Below, one piece after another: positions 18,827-31,452 of a stretch of 64,000 nt of DNA. The notes below the pieces were generated by a model that did no database searches, had not been told where the DNA came from, and saw only the letters and a list, made by a program, of their open reading frames with translations. Every line of letters starts with the position of its first letter. Positions within the stretch are counted from its first letter, which is position 1. Source of the stretch: Bog-756 sp963741055 (GTDB lineage: Bacteria; Actinomycetota; Acidimicrobiia; Acidimicrobiales; RAAP-2); the NCBI GenBank assembly GCA_963741055.1, contig CAVUGU010000007.1:183143-247142 (forward strand). The letters are read 5' to 3'. The translations under genes were made by a program, and so were the position numbers.

Positions 18827-19743
18827 GCCCCGGGCCGGCCGCTCCCTACGACGAGTTCTCGATGTTCGCCGAGAACGCGAGCGAGGCCGGACTCGAGTGG
18901 AAGGGCCAGCCGGTCGTCGCCCGCACCTCGGTCGAGGTGGGGACCGACCGCCGGCTGAGCGCCCTGATCTGGGGAGAGGGCTCGCCCGAGCTGGTGTTCC
19001 TGCACGGCGGCGGCCAGAACGCGCACACCTGGGACACCGTCGCGCTCGCCCTCGAGCGGCCGCTCGTCGCGATCGATCTGCCCGGTCACGGCCATTCCGA
19101 CTGGCCGGCCGGCACCGCCAGCCTCGATCCTGCCTCGATGGCCGACGACGTCGCGAAGGTCGTCGAGGCGCTCGCTCCGCAGGCCAGAGCGGTCGTCGGG
19201 ATGTCGCTCGGCGGCGCCACCGCGATCGCCCTCGCCACTCGCCATTCGCAGCTGGTCCGGATGCTCCTGCTGGTCGACATCACCCCTGGGGTCAACCACG
19301 ACAAGGCGTCGGACATCGCCGCGTTCCTCGCCGGGCCGGAATCGTTCGAGAGCTTCGACGAGATCCTCGAGCGGACCATCCAGTTCAACCCGACGAGGAG
19401 CGAGTCCTCGTTGCGCCGGGGCGTCCTGCACAACGCCGTCCAGCGTGAGGACGGACGGTGGACCTGGCGCCATCAGTTGGGGAGGCCGTCCGCGACGACC
19501 GGCCTGCACGTGGAGGCGGTCGACTTCGGCTCCCAGTGGGACGACCTCGAGCGCATCGCGGTCCCGGTGATGCTCGCGCGGGGGAGCCTCTCGCCGGTGG
19601 TGGACGACGCGGACGTGGCCGAGTTCCGGCGGCGCCGGCCGGGCGACCCGGTGGTGGTGGTCGAGGGTGCCGGCCACAGCATCCAAGGCGACCAGCCGGT
19701 CGAGCTGGCCCGGATCATCACCGAGTTCGTCGGCCCGGCCTGA
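18823..19743 (+). CDS. alpha/beta hydrolase
   Basis: A 306-residue serine-type alpha/beta hydrolase. FLHGGGQNAHTW supplies the oxyanion hole, VVGMSLGGA gives nucleophile Ser128, and GAGHSIQGDQP gives the catalytic His near the C-terminus. The start is GTG, overlapping the LLM gene, so the two proteins probably work in one pathway. The substrate is unknown. Transcription ends at the terminator immediately downstream. Confidence 0.87.
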   Translation: MSPGPAAPYDEFSMFAENASEAGLEWKGQPVVARTSVEVGTDRRLSALIWGEGSPELVFLHGGGQNAHTWDTVALALERPLVAIDLPGHGHSDWPAGTASLDPASMADDVAKVVEALAPQARAVVGMSLGGATAIALATRHSQLVRMLLLVDITPGVNHDKASDIAAFLAGPESFESFDEILERTIQFNPTRSESSLRRGVLHNAVQREDGRWTWRHQLGRPSATTGLHVEAVDFGSQWDDLERIAVPVMLARGSLSPVVDDADVAEFRRRRPGDPVVVVEGAGHSIQGDQPVELARIITEFVGPA

Positions 19744-19756
19744 GCGCGAACGCGAG

Positions 19757-19783
19757 AAACCCCGGGCGCAAAGCCCGGGGTTT
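19757..19783. terminator. strong intrinsic terminator, probably bidirectional
   Basis: A perfect 11-bp stem AAACCCCGGGC / GCCCGGGGTTT encloses the 5-base loop GCAAA. The A-tract on one side and T-tract on the other allow use from both strands. It lies between the rightward hydrolase gene and the converging lon gene. Confidence 0.88.
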
Positions 19784-19807
19784 CGTCGTCACTCGGTCGC
19801 GAGTGGC

Positions 19808-22187
<2,380 letters not shown>

Positions 22188-22422
22188 CGATCCTCCGGAC
22201 GTCACCGGACCCCGGATCCGGGGCCCTCGGATCAGTAAACAGAGAAATCGAACGTGTATTCCCCTACGGCCCTGGCCAGGGGGGATGCGGGGCCCCCGCA
22301 GAGGTCCCCACGAATCGCCCGAAAAGGGGCCCTGCTCGGGTGAGACTCGGGGAGCGTTCGAGCAGGCCAGAGCCCGACAGGTCCAGGCAGGCCGGAGGCT
22401 CCCCCGGGGGTTGGGTCGGGCT

Positions 22423-22457
22423 GGTGACATCGATCTACATTCACGTGATGTAGATGG
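22423..22457. repeat. palindromic intergenic element, copy A
   Basis: It reads GGTGACATCGAT followed by CTACATTCACGTGATGTAG, an imperfect palindrome with one extra T, then ATGG. On the minus strand it matches copies B and C: ACATCACGTG, then (A)ATGTA, then GATCGATGTCA. A GC-rich hairpin (CTCCT-TCG-AGGAG on the minus strand) lies just beside it. It lies about 235 bp from each of the divergent lon and pstS starts. Confidence 0.6.
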
Positions 22458-22560
22458 CCTCCGGTTCCCTCCTCGAAGGAGCCGGCCCCTGGCCCGGGGT
22501 CGCCCCGGTGCCGCCAGGCAAACCGCGCTGAGTGGAAAAAGCATCTGATGTTCGCGGCTC

Positions 22561-22593
22561 GTTCATCCACGGTTTGCCGTCCGTTCACCTGCG
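22561..22593 (+). promoter_or_regulatory. PHO box upstream of pstS
   Basis: Three consecutive 11-bp direct repeat units: GTTCATCCACG, GTTTGCCGTCC and GTTCACCTGCG. The first seven bases match the actinobacterial PhoP unit GTTCACC well in units 1 and 3 and poorly in unit 2, the known architecture of PHO boxes. It lies about 90 bp upstream of pstS, so phosphate-starvation activation of pstSCAB is expected. The regulator at 26644-27444 is a candidate binder. Confidence 0.8.
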
Positions 22594-22684
22594 ATGGATA
22601 CGGTCCACGAAGGGCGTGCGCAGACGTGCGCGCCCCGGTCTGCTCGCCGACCCAGAGGCGGGAAAGACGGAGGTGAGAGCACCT

Positions 22685-23875
22685 ATGAACGCTCCAAAGG
22701 CCACCCGCCCATCAGCAAGCAGCCGCCGTGAAGCGCGACCATGGTCGTTGCCGCCCTCGTGGCCGCGGGAGCACTCCTGGCGGCCTGCAGCTCGTCGTCG
22801 ACCTCCTCGACCACGACGACCGCGGCCGGCGGGAACCTCAGCTCGGGCAACTCGTCCTATCTGTCGGCCGATCTGAAGGCACCGGCGGGGACCCTCAACT
22901 CCTCTGGCTCGACGTTCGTCCAGCCCTTCTTCAACAGCCGCGTTCTACGGCTACACGGGGAAGAACCCGGGACTCAAAGTCAACTACCAGGGTGTCGGGA
23001 GCGGGGCGGGGATCAGCGCCTTCCAGGCCGGGACGGTCGACTTCGCTGCCTCCGACGTCCCGATGAGCTCCTCGGACCTCGCGAAGGTGCCGGCCTCCGC
23101 AGGACCGGTAATCCAGATCCCCGACATCCTCGGGGGCGTGACCGTCTCGTACAACTTGCCGGGGGTGACGACGCGGCTCCGCCTGGACGCCCCGACCATC
23201 GCGGGGATCTTCGACGGGTCGATCAAGAACTGGAACGCCTCGCAGATCACCTCGCTCAACCCGGGGGTGAGCCTGCCGTCGAACGCGATCGTGCCCGAGG
23301 TGAGGGCCGACAGCTCCGGCACGACCTACATCTTCAGCGACTTCCTCTCGACGGCCGCCCCCTCGGTGTGGACGCTCGGGAAGAGCAAGACCATCAGCTG
23401 GCCCTCCACCGCGGTGCAGACCCCCAAGAACTCGGGCGTCGCGGCGAGCATCAAGTCCACCCCCTACTCGATCGGCTACGTCGAACTGGCCTACGCGCTG
23501 CAGAACAACTTCACCTTCGCCGCAGTCAAGAACGCAGCGGGCAATTACGTCGTACCCTCGATCTCGACGGTGGCCGCCGATGCCGCGCAGAAGACCAGTG
23601 TGACCGCGACCGACTTCTCGATCGTCTATTCGCCGGGCGCGACCAGCTATCCGATCTCGGGTTACAGCTGGGCGATCCTCTTGCAGAAGCAGACCAGCGC
23701 CACGACGGGGGCGCAGACCGTCAAGGTGCTCGACTGGACCACCCACACCGGTGGCGGCCAGGCCTACGCGACCAGCCTCGGTTACGTGGTGCTGCCGCCG
23801 GCGGTTCAGAACAACAACCGGACCCAGCTCCTGACGGTCACCGGACCGAGCGGGCAGACCCTGCTCACCAAGTGA
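22685..23875 (+). CDS. pstS: phosphate ABC transporter substrate-binding lipoprotein (two frameshifts)
   Basis: PstS captures inorganic phosphate outside the membrane for PstCAB. ATG at 22685 follows GGAGGTGAG. The signal peptide VVAALVAAGALLAAC ends in a lipobox, so the Cys should be lipidated. A Ser/Thr linker and the mature domain follow, with the phosphate-binding segments GSTFVQPFF, GVGSGAGISAF, DFAASDVPMS and DSSGTTYIFSDFLS. Two indels must be assumed: one between 22725 and 22741 (start region versus signal peptide) and one near 22940 (PFFNS versus AFYGYTGKNPG). The downstream pst genes are intact. Confidence 0.9.
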
Positions 23876-23925
23876 CCCCCACGAGCGCGCTCCGCCATGA
23901 CTGAGCGGGAGCAGACAGCACCATC

Positions 23926-24903
23926 GTGAACACCGCCGCGAAGCCGGCGCAGCGAAGGGCAGGGAGCGGCCGGCGGTTCGGACTGCCCGACCGTCCCTAC
24001 AAGGCGATGCTCGCGTCGACGGGCTTGCTGTTTGCCGCGCTCGTCGTCTGGTTCGTCATCTCATTCGTCGTCCAGGCGCGCCCTGCCTTCTCGACGCTCG
24101 GTTTCTCGTGGATCGTGCAGAAGACCTGGGACCCGAGCCACGGTCACTACGGGCTGCTTCCGTTCATCGTCGGCACGCTGGCGACGACCGCGATCGCGGT
24201 GGTGCTGGTGCTTCCGATTGGGCTCGGCACGGCGTTGGCCCTCGCCTACCTCGTCCCGCAGCGGATCCGGCCGGTGCTCGGGACAGCGGTCGAACTGCTT
24301 GCTGCTGTTCCGAGCGTGATCTACGGGCTGTGGGGGCTGATCGTCCTCGCTCCCGTCTTCCGTGAGCACGTCGAACCGTTCCTGACCTCCGCCTTCGGTT
24401 GGACCGGTCTGTTCAACGGCCCCAACGTGGGGGTCGGGCTCCTACTCGCGGGGGTGATTCTGTTCGTGATGATCCTCCCGACCATGGTGGCCATCTCGCG
24501 CGACGTGCTGGCTGTCGTCCCGACCGACCAGGTCGAAGGAGCGATGGCGCTCGGCGCGACTCGCTGGCAGGTCCTGCGCAAGGTGGTGGTGCCTGGAGCG
24601 CGCACCGGGCTGCTCGGCGGCTTCACTCTCGCGACCGGGCGAGCCCTCGGTGAGACGGTGGCGGTGGCGATGGTGATCGGCAACTCACCGTTCATCCCAC
24701 ATTCGCTCAAGTCGACGGCCGCGACCATCCCCTCGCTCATCGTCAACACGTTCGGCGAGGCGAACGGGACCGAGCTGAGCGCCCTCTTCGGCGCGGCGCT
24801 GGTGCTCTTGGTGATCGGTGTCGGGGTCAACACGGCGGCGAGGGCTCTCGTGAGAGCCACGGCCGGTGAAGTCGGCGGGACCGCGGCGGTCGGTGTGGCA
24901 TGA
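23926..24903 (+). CDS. pstC: phosphate ABC transporter permease PstC
   Basis: A 325-residue inner-membrane permease with six predicted membrane segments. The BPD-type motif EGAMALGATRWQVLRKVVVPGAR contacts the ATPase PstB. The long periplasmic loop after segment 1 and the sequence AVPSVIYGLWGL are typical of PstC. The start is GTG. It overlaps pstA by 4 bp (ATGA). Confidence 0.93.
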   Translation: MNTAAKPAQRRAGSGRRFGLPDRPYKAMLASTGLLFAALVVWFVISFVVQARPAFSTLGFSWIVQKTWDPSHGHYGLLPFIVGTLATTAIAVVLVLPIGLGTALALAYLVPQRIRPVLGTAVELLAAVPSVIYGLWGLIVLAPVFREHVEPFLTSAFGWTGLFNGPNVGVGLLLAGVILFVMILPTMVAISRDVLAVVPTDQVEGAMALGATRWQVLRKVVVPGARTGLLGGFTLATGRALGETVAVAMVIGNSPFIPHSLKSTAATIPSLIVNTFGEANGTELSALFGAALVLLVIGVGVNTAARALVRATAGEVGGTAAVGVA

Positions 24904-25817
24904 GTGCACTCGTTCTCGACGCCACGATTGACCCGATCCTCGAGCGGCGCCGCACCATCCAGGCGATCGCATCGACTTCGGTGCGGCGCCGCACGGTCAC
25001 CTCGAAGGTGGCCCTCGGGATCTGCTGGGCGTGTCTCGCGGTCGCGGTGGTCCCACTGGTCGCCGTGATCGGCTACGTCGTCGCCAAGGGTCTCCCCGCG
25101 TGGAACGCCGACTTCTTCACCAACTCGACCACCCCCGAAGGCGTCCCCGGCGGCGGTGTCTTCAACGCGATCGTCGGCACGGCCGAGATCGCCGCCATCG
25201 CGACGGCGGTGACCGTGCCGTTCGGGCTGTTGTGCGGACTCTTCCTGGCCGAGTCCGACGGGAAGGTCGCGGGGGCGATCCGCTTCGTCGCCGACGTGAT
25301 GACTGGCATGCCGTCGATCACCATCGGGATCTTCGGCTACATCGCGATCGTCAAGGCGACCGGCGGCTACAGCGGATTGGCCGGAGCTTTCGCGATCGGG
25401 TTCATCATGCTGCCGATCATCATTCGTGCCGGGGAGACCGCGATTCGAGGGGTCCCGCGTCACCTCGGAGAGGCGGCGCTTGCGCTCGGGGCCCGGCGCG
25501 CGACGATCGCACGCCGAGTGATCGTCCCGACCGCATTGCCTGGAATCGTGACCGGCACTCTGCTCGCGATCGCCAGAGGTCTCGGCGAGACAGCGCCGTT
25601 GCTCTTCACCATCTTCGGCAGCCAGTACCTCGAGTGGAACCCCACCCAACCGATGGCCGCACTGCCGATCGTCATCTACTCGGACAGCAGCCAGCCCTAT
25701 CCCGATCTCATTCAGATCGCATGGGGCGCCGCCCTGTTGCTGTTGGTCGTGGTCCTCGTGTTGAGCATCGGGAGCCGGCTGGCTGCAGCATTCCTCCGAC
25801 GGGAGAGGAAGCGATGA
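24900..25817 (+). CDS. pstA: phosphate ABC transporter permease PstA
   Basis: The second membrane subunit of the phosphate transporter, 305 residues. It has six hydrophobic segments, the PstA signature GMPSITIGIFGYIAIV, and the EAA loop LGEAALALGARRATIARRVI. It overlaps pstC and pstB by 4 bp on each side, so the permease-ATPase block is tightly coupled. Confidence 0.93.
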   Translation: MSALVLDATIDPILERRRTIQAIASTSVRRRTVTSKVALGICWACLAVAVVPLVAVIGYVVAKGLPAWNADFFTNSTTPEGVPGGGVFNAIVGTAEIAAIATAVTVPFGLLCGLFLAESDGKVAGAIRFVADVMTGMPSITIGIFGYIAIVKATGGYSGLAGAFAIGFIMLPIIIRAGETAIRGVPRHLGEAALALGARRATIARRVIVPTALPGIVTGTLLAIARGLGETAPLLFTIFGSQYLEWNPTQPMAALPIVIYSDSSQPYPDLIQIAWGAALLLLVVVLVLSIGSRLAAAFLRRERKR

Positions 25818-26668
25818 TCGAACCGAGACCTGCCAAGACCTCGAGTGATCTCGAGCTCGTCACCGAGGTGCCGCTCGTCGGCGGCGAACCGCAGGGCGTG
25901 CCGATCATGCGGCTCCGCGACTTGACGGTGTCCTTCGCCGGTCACCCTGCCGTGCGCAATGTGAGCCTCGACATCCTCGAGGGCGAGATCACCGCGCTCA
26001 TCGGCCCCTCTGGCTCGGGGAAGACCACCGTGCTCCGTGCACTCAACCGGATGCACGACACCGAGCGCATGGCATCGGTTACTGGAGGTGTCCTCCTCGG
26101 CGACCTGGACGTCTACGCGCCGTCCACCAACCCGACGCTGTTGCGGTCGCAGGTCGGCATGGTGTTCCAGCGCCCGAACCCCTTCCCGAGCATGAGCATC
26201 TACGAGAACGCGGTCGCCGGCCTCCGTTTCAACGGCGTGCGCAAGAAGGCGCTCCTCGACGAGGCAGCCGAATCGGCGCTTGTCGCGGCCGCGCTGTGGG
26301 ACAGCGTCCGCGACCGGATGAAGGCCCACGCGTCCACCCTGTCGGGCGGCGAGCAGCAGCGCCTCTGCATCGCCCGGGCGCTGGCCGTCGAACCCGAGGT
26401 GCTGCTCATGGACGAACCCACCTCGGCACTCGACCCGATCGCCACCAAACGGATCGAAGAGCTCGTCGGAGAGCTCAAGCACCGGGTCACCATCGTGATC
26501 GTGACCCACAACATGCAGCAGGCCATGAGGGTCTCCGACCGTTGCGCGTTCCTGTTGATGGGCGAGGACCGGTGCGGAGAACTGGTCGAGACCGGGCCGA
26601 CGGCCAAGATGTTCAGCGATCCGTCGGATCCCCGAACGCTCGACTACGTGAACGGACGCTTCGGCTGA
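25814..26668 (+). CDS. pstB: phosphate ABC transporter ATP-binding protein
   Basis: The 284-residue ATPase that powers PstCA. Walker A is GPSGSGKTT near residue 64, the Q-loop lies in GMVFQRPNPFP (typical of PstB), the signature is LSGGEQQRL and Walker B is VLLMDEPTSALD. An N-terminal extension of about 30 residues precedes the domain. The last 25 bp overlap the converging response-regulator gene. No phoU follows in this window. Confidence 0.95.
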   Translation: MIEPRPAKTSSDLELVTEVPLVGGEPQGVPIMRLRDLTVSFAGHPAVRNVSLDILEGEITALIGPSGSGKTTVLRALNRMHDTERMASVTGGVLLGDLDVYAPSTNPTLLRSQVGMVFQRPNPFPSMSIYENAVAGLRFNGVRKKALLDEAAESALVAAALWDSVRDRMKAHASTLSGGEQQRLCIARALAVEPEVLLMDEPTSALDPIATKRIEELVGELKHRVTIVIVTHNMQQAMRVSDRCAFLLMGEDRCGELVETGPTAKMFSDPSDPRTLDYVNGRFG

Positions 26669-27444
26669 GAGCCAGAAGGCGCGGTCCCTGCTCCATCGGG
26701 CTCGAGCCGGAAGCCGACCCCGCGAACGGTCACGATGAATCGCGGATCGGAGGGATCCGGCTCGAGCTTGGCGCGCAGTCGGTGGATGTGCGTGTCGAGG
26801 GTCCGCGAGTCGGAGAGCTCGCGGTCGGGCCAGAGCAGGTCGATCAGCTCGGCTCGTGTCCTCACCCGGCGAGCCGGAGAGAGCAGAGCGGCGAGAAGAT
26901 CGAACTCCCGCCTCGACAGATGGGTCTGGTCACCTTCGACGCGCACCTCGCGGCGGGCGAAGTCGAAGGTGACTGCGCCGAACACCGCCGTGCCGCTGGC
27001 CGGGGCGGCCTGGTTCCCACCGGCCGACTCGCCGACCTCGGCGGTAGGGATCGGGTCCTCGGGCGGTGAGACCCGGCGGAGGATGGCCTGCATGCGCGCC
27101 ACCAGCTCACGGAGGTGGAAAGGCTTGGTCACGTAGTCGGCTGCGCCGAGCTCGAGCCCGAGCACCACGTCGAGCTCTGCGTCGACCGCGCTCACCATCA
27201 CCACCGGTACCGAGGACTGCGAGCGGAGGCGGCGGCAGACCTCGATGCCGTGCATCCCCGGCAACAGCATGTCGAGGAGCACGATGTCGGGTTGGTGGTC
27301 CGCGAAGAGGCGCAGTCCTTCGGTGCCATCGGCGGCCACTGCCACCTGGAAGCCCTCTCGGCCGAGTCCCGCGGAGAGCGCTTGGCGATAGGACTCTTCG
27401 TCCTCGATCACCAGCACTCTTGTCCTCTCGTCGACGACAGTCAT
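26644..27444 (-). CDS. OmpR/PhoB-family response regulator
   Basis: A 266-residue two-component regulator. The receiver domain has Asp58 in VLLDMLLPG as phospho-acceptor and Lys107 in YVTKPF. The C-terminal winged helix reads LSRREFDLLAALLS ... DSRTLDTHIHRLRAKLE ... VRGVGFRLEP. A 35-residue linker rich in Ala, Gly and Pro joins them. It converges on pstB and overlaps it by 25 bp, so it is a good candidate for the phosphate regulator (RegX3/PhoP type). No histidine kinase gene is adjacent. Confidence 0.9.
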   Translation of the reverse strand: MTVVDERTRVLVIEDEESYRQALSAGLGREGFQVAVAADGTEGLRLFADHQPDIVLLDMLLPGMHGIEVCRRLRSQSSVPVVMVSAVDAELDVVLGLELGAADYVTKPFHLRELVARMQAILRRVSPPEDPIPTAEVGESAGGNQAAPASGTAVFGAVTFDFARREVRVEGDQTHLSRREFDLLAALLSPARRVRTRAELIDLLWPDRELSDSRTLDTHIHRLRAKLEPDPSDPRFIVTVRGVGFRLEPDGAGTAPSGSQPKRPFT

Positions 27445-27522
27445 CGGCGGGGGCGACCTCCCGGCGGGACCCTACGGGAGCCGGATGAACGCCAAGCCAA
27501 CCTGGGGCGATCGCACGGTGAT

Positions 27523-27536
27523 CGTTTCGCGAAACG
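27523..27536. promoter_or_regulatory. palindrome upstream of response regulator
   Basis: CGTTTCGCGAAACG is a perfect 14-bp palindrome. It lies 79 bp upstream of the response-regulator start at 27444 and just past the end of crcB. It could be an operator; the binder is unknown. Confidence 0.4.
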
Positions 27537-27542
27537 CACGGC

Positions 27543-27911
27543 TCAGGTGAGCGATCCGAGCGCCAGGCCGATGGCGGCCGCACCGAGACCGAGAACGACG
27601 GACACCGCGACGTTGGCCGCGCCCGGCGACCACTCTGCGTTCTCGAGCAACCGCACGGTGTCGAAGGTGAAGGTGGAGAAGGTGGTGTACGCGCCGATGA
27701 GCCCGGTGCCGAGCACGGTCAACCACGCGGACGAGAGACCGTGATGGTCGGCCACTCCGACGAGGAGTCCGAGGACGAACGAGCCCGTCGTGTTGACGAC
27801 GAGCGTGCCGAGCGGGAAATCCGAGCGCGCGCGTCGCTGGACGGCGTGATCCACCGCGAATCGGAGCACGGCGCCGAGCGCGCCCGCGACGACGAGTCCG
27901 AGGACGATCAC
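27543..27911 (-). CDS. crcB: fluoride efflux channel CrcB/Fluc
   Basis: A small four-helix fluoride channel subunit, about 122 residues. Family signatures are LGTLVVNTTGSFVLGLLVG (Asn and Phe lining the pore) and GLIGAYTTFSTFTFDT (the GxxGxxTTFSTF motif). The start is GTG at 27911, overlapping the upstream crcB copy by 4 bp. Two adjacent, different crcB genes usually form a heterodimeric channel. Both lie under the fluoride riboswitch. Confidence 0.92.
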   Translation of the reverse strand: MIVLGLVVAGALGAVLRFAVDHAVQRRARSDFPLGTLVVNTTGSFVLGLLVGVADHHGLSSAWLTVLGTGLIGAYTTFSTFTFDTVRLLENAEWSPGAANVAVSVVLGLGAAAIGLALGSLT

Positions 27912-28417
27912 GAGTCCACCGGCTCTCCGTCCTCGTCGTCGTCGAAGGGGAACAGCACACCGAGGTCGTCGGGATCGGGGATGTTGCGACCGATGCCGAC
28001 TCCGAGCACGTGTCCGCGCACGACGGCGATCCCCGCAGTGGCAGCGGCGAAGCCGACGAGGAGGGACAAGAGGAGGTACGCGGCCGCGAGGCCGACCCGG
28101 CCGTGCTGGCCGCGCTGGACGATCTCCACCGCGAAGGTGGAGAAGGTGGTGAACCCCCCGCAGAACCCGATGGCGGCGAACGGCCGCACGAACCGGGTGG
28201 GCGACCAACGCTCGACGACCAGGGTGAGGATGGCGCCGAGGACGAAGGAGCCGGCGACGTTGACGAGGAAGGTCGACCAGGGAAAGGCGGTCGTCGCCGC
28301 CGGCAGGGCCCGGTCGGCTCCGTAGCGGGCGAGGGTCCCGAGCCGCGCCACCAAAGCCGATGGCGAGGACGCGGGCGACCGCGTCGGGCTGGCGACCACC
28401 CCGGGTTCGGACCCCAC
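27908..28417 (-). CDS. crcB: fluoride efflux channel CrcB/Fluc, first copy (N-terminus uncertain)
   Basis: It contains FLVNVAGSFVLGAILTLV and GFCGGFTTFSTFAVEI, the CrcB pore motifs. An acidic C-terminal tail ends DDDEDGEPVDS. The GTG at 28417 follows AAAGGAG at good spacing and lies below the riboswitch. The first 22 residues from it do not look like a membrane helix. In the neighbouring frame RVLAIGFGGA followed by LGTLARYG reads as a proper first helix. One extra G near 28352, plus a compensating loss nearer the start, is therefore likely. Confidence 0.85.
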   Translation of the reverse strand: MGSEPGVVASPTRSPASSPSALVARLGTLARYGADRALPAATTAFPWSTFLVNVAGSFVLGAILTLVVERWSPTRFVRPFAAIGFCGGFTTFSTFAVEIVQRGQHGRVGLAAAYLLLSLLVGFAAATAGIAVVRGHVLGVGIGRNIPDPDDLGVLFPFDDDEDGEPVDS

Positions 28418-28450
28418 CGCCGCTCCTTTGCCGTGCTCGACCGACCTCTC

Positions 28451-28503
28451 CGGTAGGAGCCATCAGCCACGAGCGGCGGTTCCGGCGAGCTCCATCGCCG
28501 CCT
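28451..28503 (-). ncRNA. fluoride riboswitch (crcB motif)
   Basis: The RNA reads GGCGGCGAUGGAGCUCGCC, then GGAACCGCCGC, then UCGUGGCUGAUGGCUCCUAC. The segments GGCGAUG, the pairing GGCG/CGCC, the AACCGCC pseudoknot strand and the closing GCUGAUGGCUCCUAC all match the known crcB/fluoride RNA, for example the Thermotoga petrophila sequence. A promoter -10 TACACT lies just before it (28506-28511 on the minus strand). It should switch on the two crcB genes when fluoride binds. The match is by eye. Confidence 0.9.
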
Positions 28504-28644
28504 TCAGTGTAGGAAGCGGCGAAGCAGGGCGTGGCGCGGCCGGCAGGCTGGATCACGCCTCGTCGTTCAAACCGTGGGGGTCCGCCCGCACACCTCCTGC
28601 AACCAGGGGGGAGTGACTGGGGCGAAAGGGCGTCGGGCGGACTC

Positions 28645-29400
28645 CTACGGCTTGAACCGGTAGCCGATCCCGCGCACGGTCACGATGTGCTGGGGATCCG
28701 CGGGCTCGAGCTCGACCTTCTTGCGAAGGCGCTTGACGTGGGTGTCGAGCGTGCGGCTGTCGCCGCGCTTGCGGTCACGCCAGATCCGGTCCATGCACTG
28801 GCGCCGGGTGACCACGTGTCCCGCCTCGGAGACGAGCAACGCGAGGAGGTCGAATTCCTTGCGAGACATTTCGACGAGCCGGCCGCGCACGGTCACCTCT
28901 CGCAAGGAGGCATCGATCGCGACCGGGCCGAACGCGTAGGTCCCGCTCGGTCCCGCGAAGACCTCGGCCGGAGGTTGCTGCCCCACCCGCCGGAGCACGG
29001 CCCGGATGCGCGCGGTGAGCTCTCGCGGGCGAGCCGGCTTGGTGATGTGGTCGGCGGCGCCCGCCTCCAGCGAGAGCACCGCGTCGAGCTCGTCGCCTCG
29101 GGCGGTCACCATGATCACCGGGAGGCCGGGAGCCAGCTCGGAGATCCTCCGGAACACGGCGAGGCCGTAGGAGTCGGCGAGCTGCATGTCGAGCAGGACC
29201 AGCGACGGGTGGGCCGAGAGGACGAGCGCGGCACCTTCTTGCTCGTCGGCCGCGGCCACCACGTCGAAGCCCTCGACCGAGAGGGTCGCGGCGATCGAAT
29301 CACGCGATGCGGGGTCGTCGTCGATGATCAGGACGGTCGGATGACCATCCGGCGGCAGGGCGCCCGCCTCGACTTCGCGATACAGGAGGGTCGTGGTCAC
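28645..29400 (-). CDS. OmpR/PhoB-family response regulator (second)
   Basis: A 251-residue paralogue of the regulator at 26644. The receiver domain has Asp71 in LVLLDMQLAD and Lys121 in HITKPARP. The winged helix contains MSRKEFDLLALLVSEAGHVV, SRTLDTHVKRLRKKVELEP and VRGIGYRFKP. The GTG at 29400 is used because the upstream part of the open frame does not look like protein. No sensor kinase is nearby. Targets are unknown. Confidence 0.88.
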   Translation of the reverse strand: MTTTLLYREVEAGALPPDGHPTVLIIDDDPASRDSIAATLSVEGFDVVAAADEQEGAALVLSAHPSLVLLDMQLADSYGLAVFRRISELAPGLPVIMVTARGDELDAVLSLEAGAADHITKPARPRELTARIRAVLRRVGQQPPAEVFAGPSGTYAFGPVAIDASLREVTVRGRLVEMSRKEFDLLALLVSEAGHVVTRRQCMDRIWRDRKRGDSRTLDTHVKRLRKKVELEPADPQHIVTVRGIGYRFKP

Positions 29401-29796
29401 GCCGCACCTCCACGCACTCGGAGCGCGCAAGGTCGGCGCCGCTCGGGGTGCGGTCGTGAGGCAACGACAGCTGCCGCGACGCACGCAGCGTCCCGCAAAT
29501 GCGGTGATGCGGAAGAGTCGCCGTGAGAGGCGGTGGGGGCCAGGCCCCCGGACGGGGCGAGCCGATCGGCGCACCGTCCGGCCATGCGCCAACGGCGGGG
29601 CACGAGCACCGGACGATCGGATTCGCAGCCATCACCGGCACCCTAAGGAGCCCAGGTGAACGTGACGCGATCATCGCGTCGCGGAAAGGTAATCAGTCGG
29701 TGATCTTCTGCTGTGGCGGCGGAGTCGGCGGCTGCGCCCGCCCTCTAGCATGCGAGGGCGCGGCGATCACGGTGGTGCCGCCAGGATCGAGGAACC
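29401..29796. other. intergenic region upstream of pgi
   Basis: No protein gene is evident in this 396-bp gap between divergent genes. A 17-bp inverted repeat, GACGCGAT-C-ATCGCGTC, lies at 29664-29680 and is followed by AT-richer sequence. A possible -10, TAGCAT, lies at 29746-29751, upstream of pgi. One GTTCACC lies on the minus strand near 29656 without a partner repeat. Confidence 0.5.
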
Positions 29797-31451
<1,655 letters not shown>

Positions 31452-31452
31452 C

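Larger units (their letters stand above)
22188..22684. other. intergenic region between lon and pstS
   Basis: No gene is evident. It holds a 14-bp palindrome CCCCGGATCCGGGG (22210-22223) in the lon leader, the palindromic element copy A (22423-22457) and the PHO box (22561-22593). The rest is GC-rich with no further signal I can name. Confidence 0.6.

Noticed and set aside
28417..28463. A longer start for the first crcB at the ATG at 28463
   Set aside because: That ATG lies inside the closing block GCTGATGGCTCC of the fluoride riboswitch; the GTG at 28417 has a proper RBS below it.
29650..29680. A second PHO box upstream of the response regulator at 28645
   Set aside because: Only one GTTCACC unit is present, without 11-bp neighbours; the nearby symmetry is a separate inverted repeat.
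29401..29796. A cobalamin or other riboswitch in the long leader before pgi
   Set aside because: No conserved riboswitch core could be recognised; only a short inverted repeat is clear.
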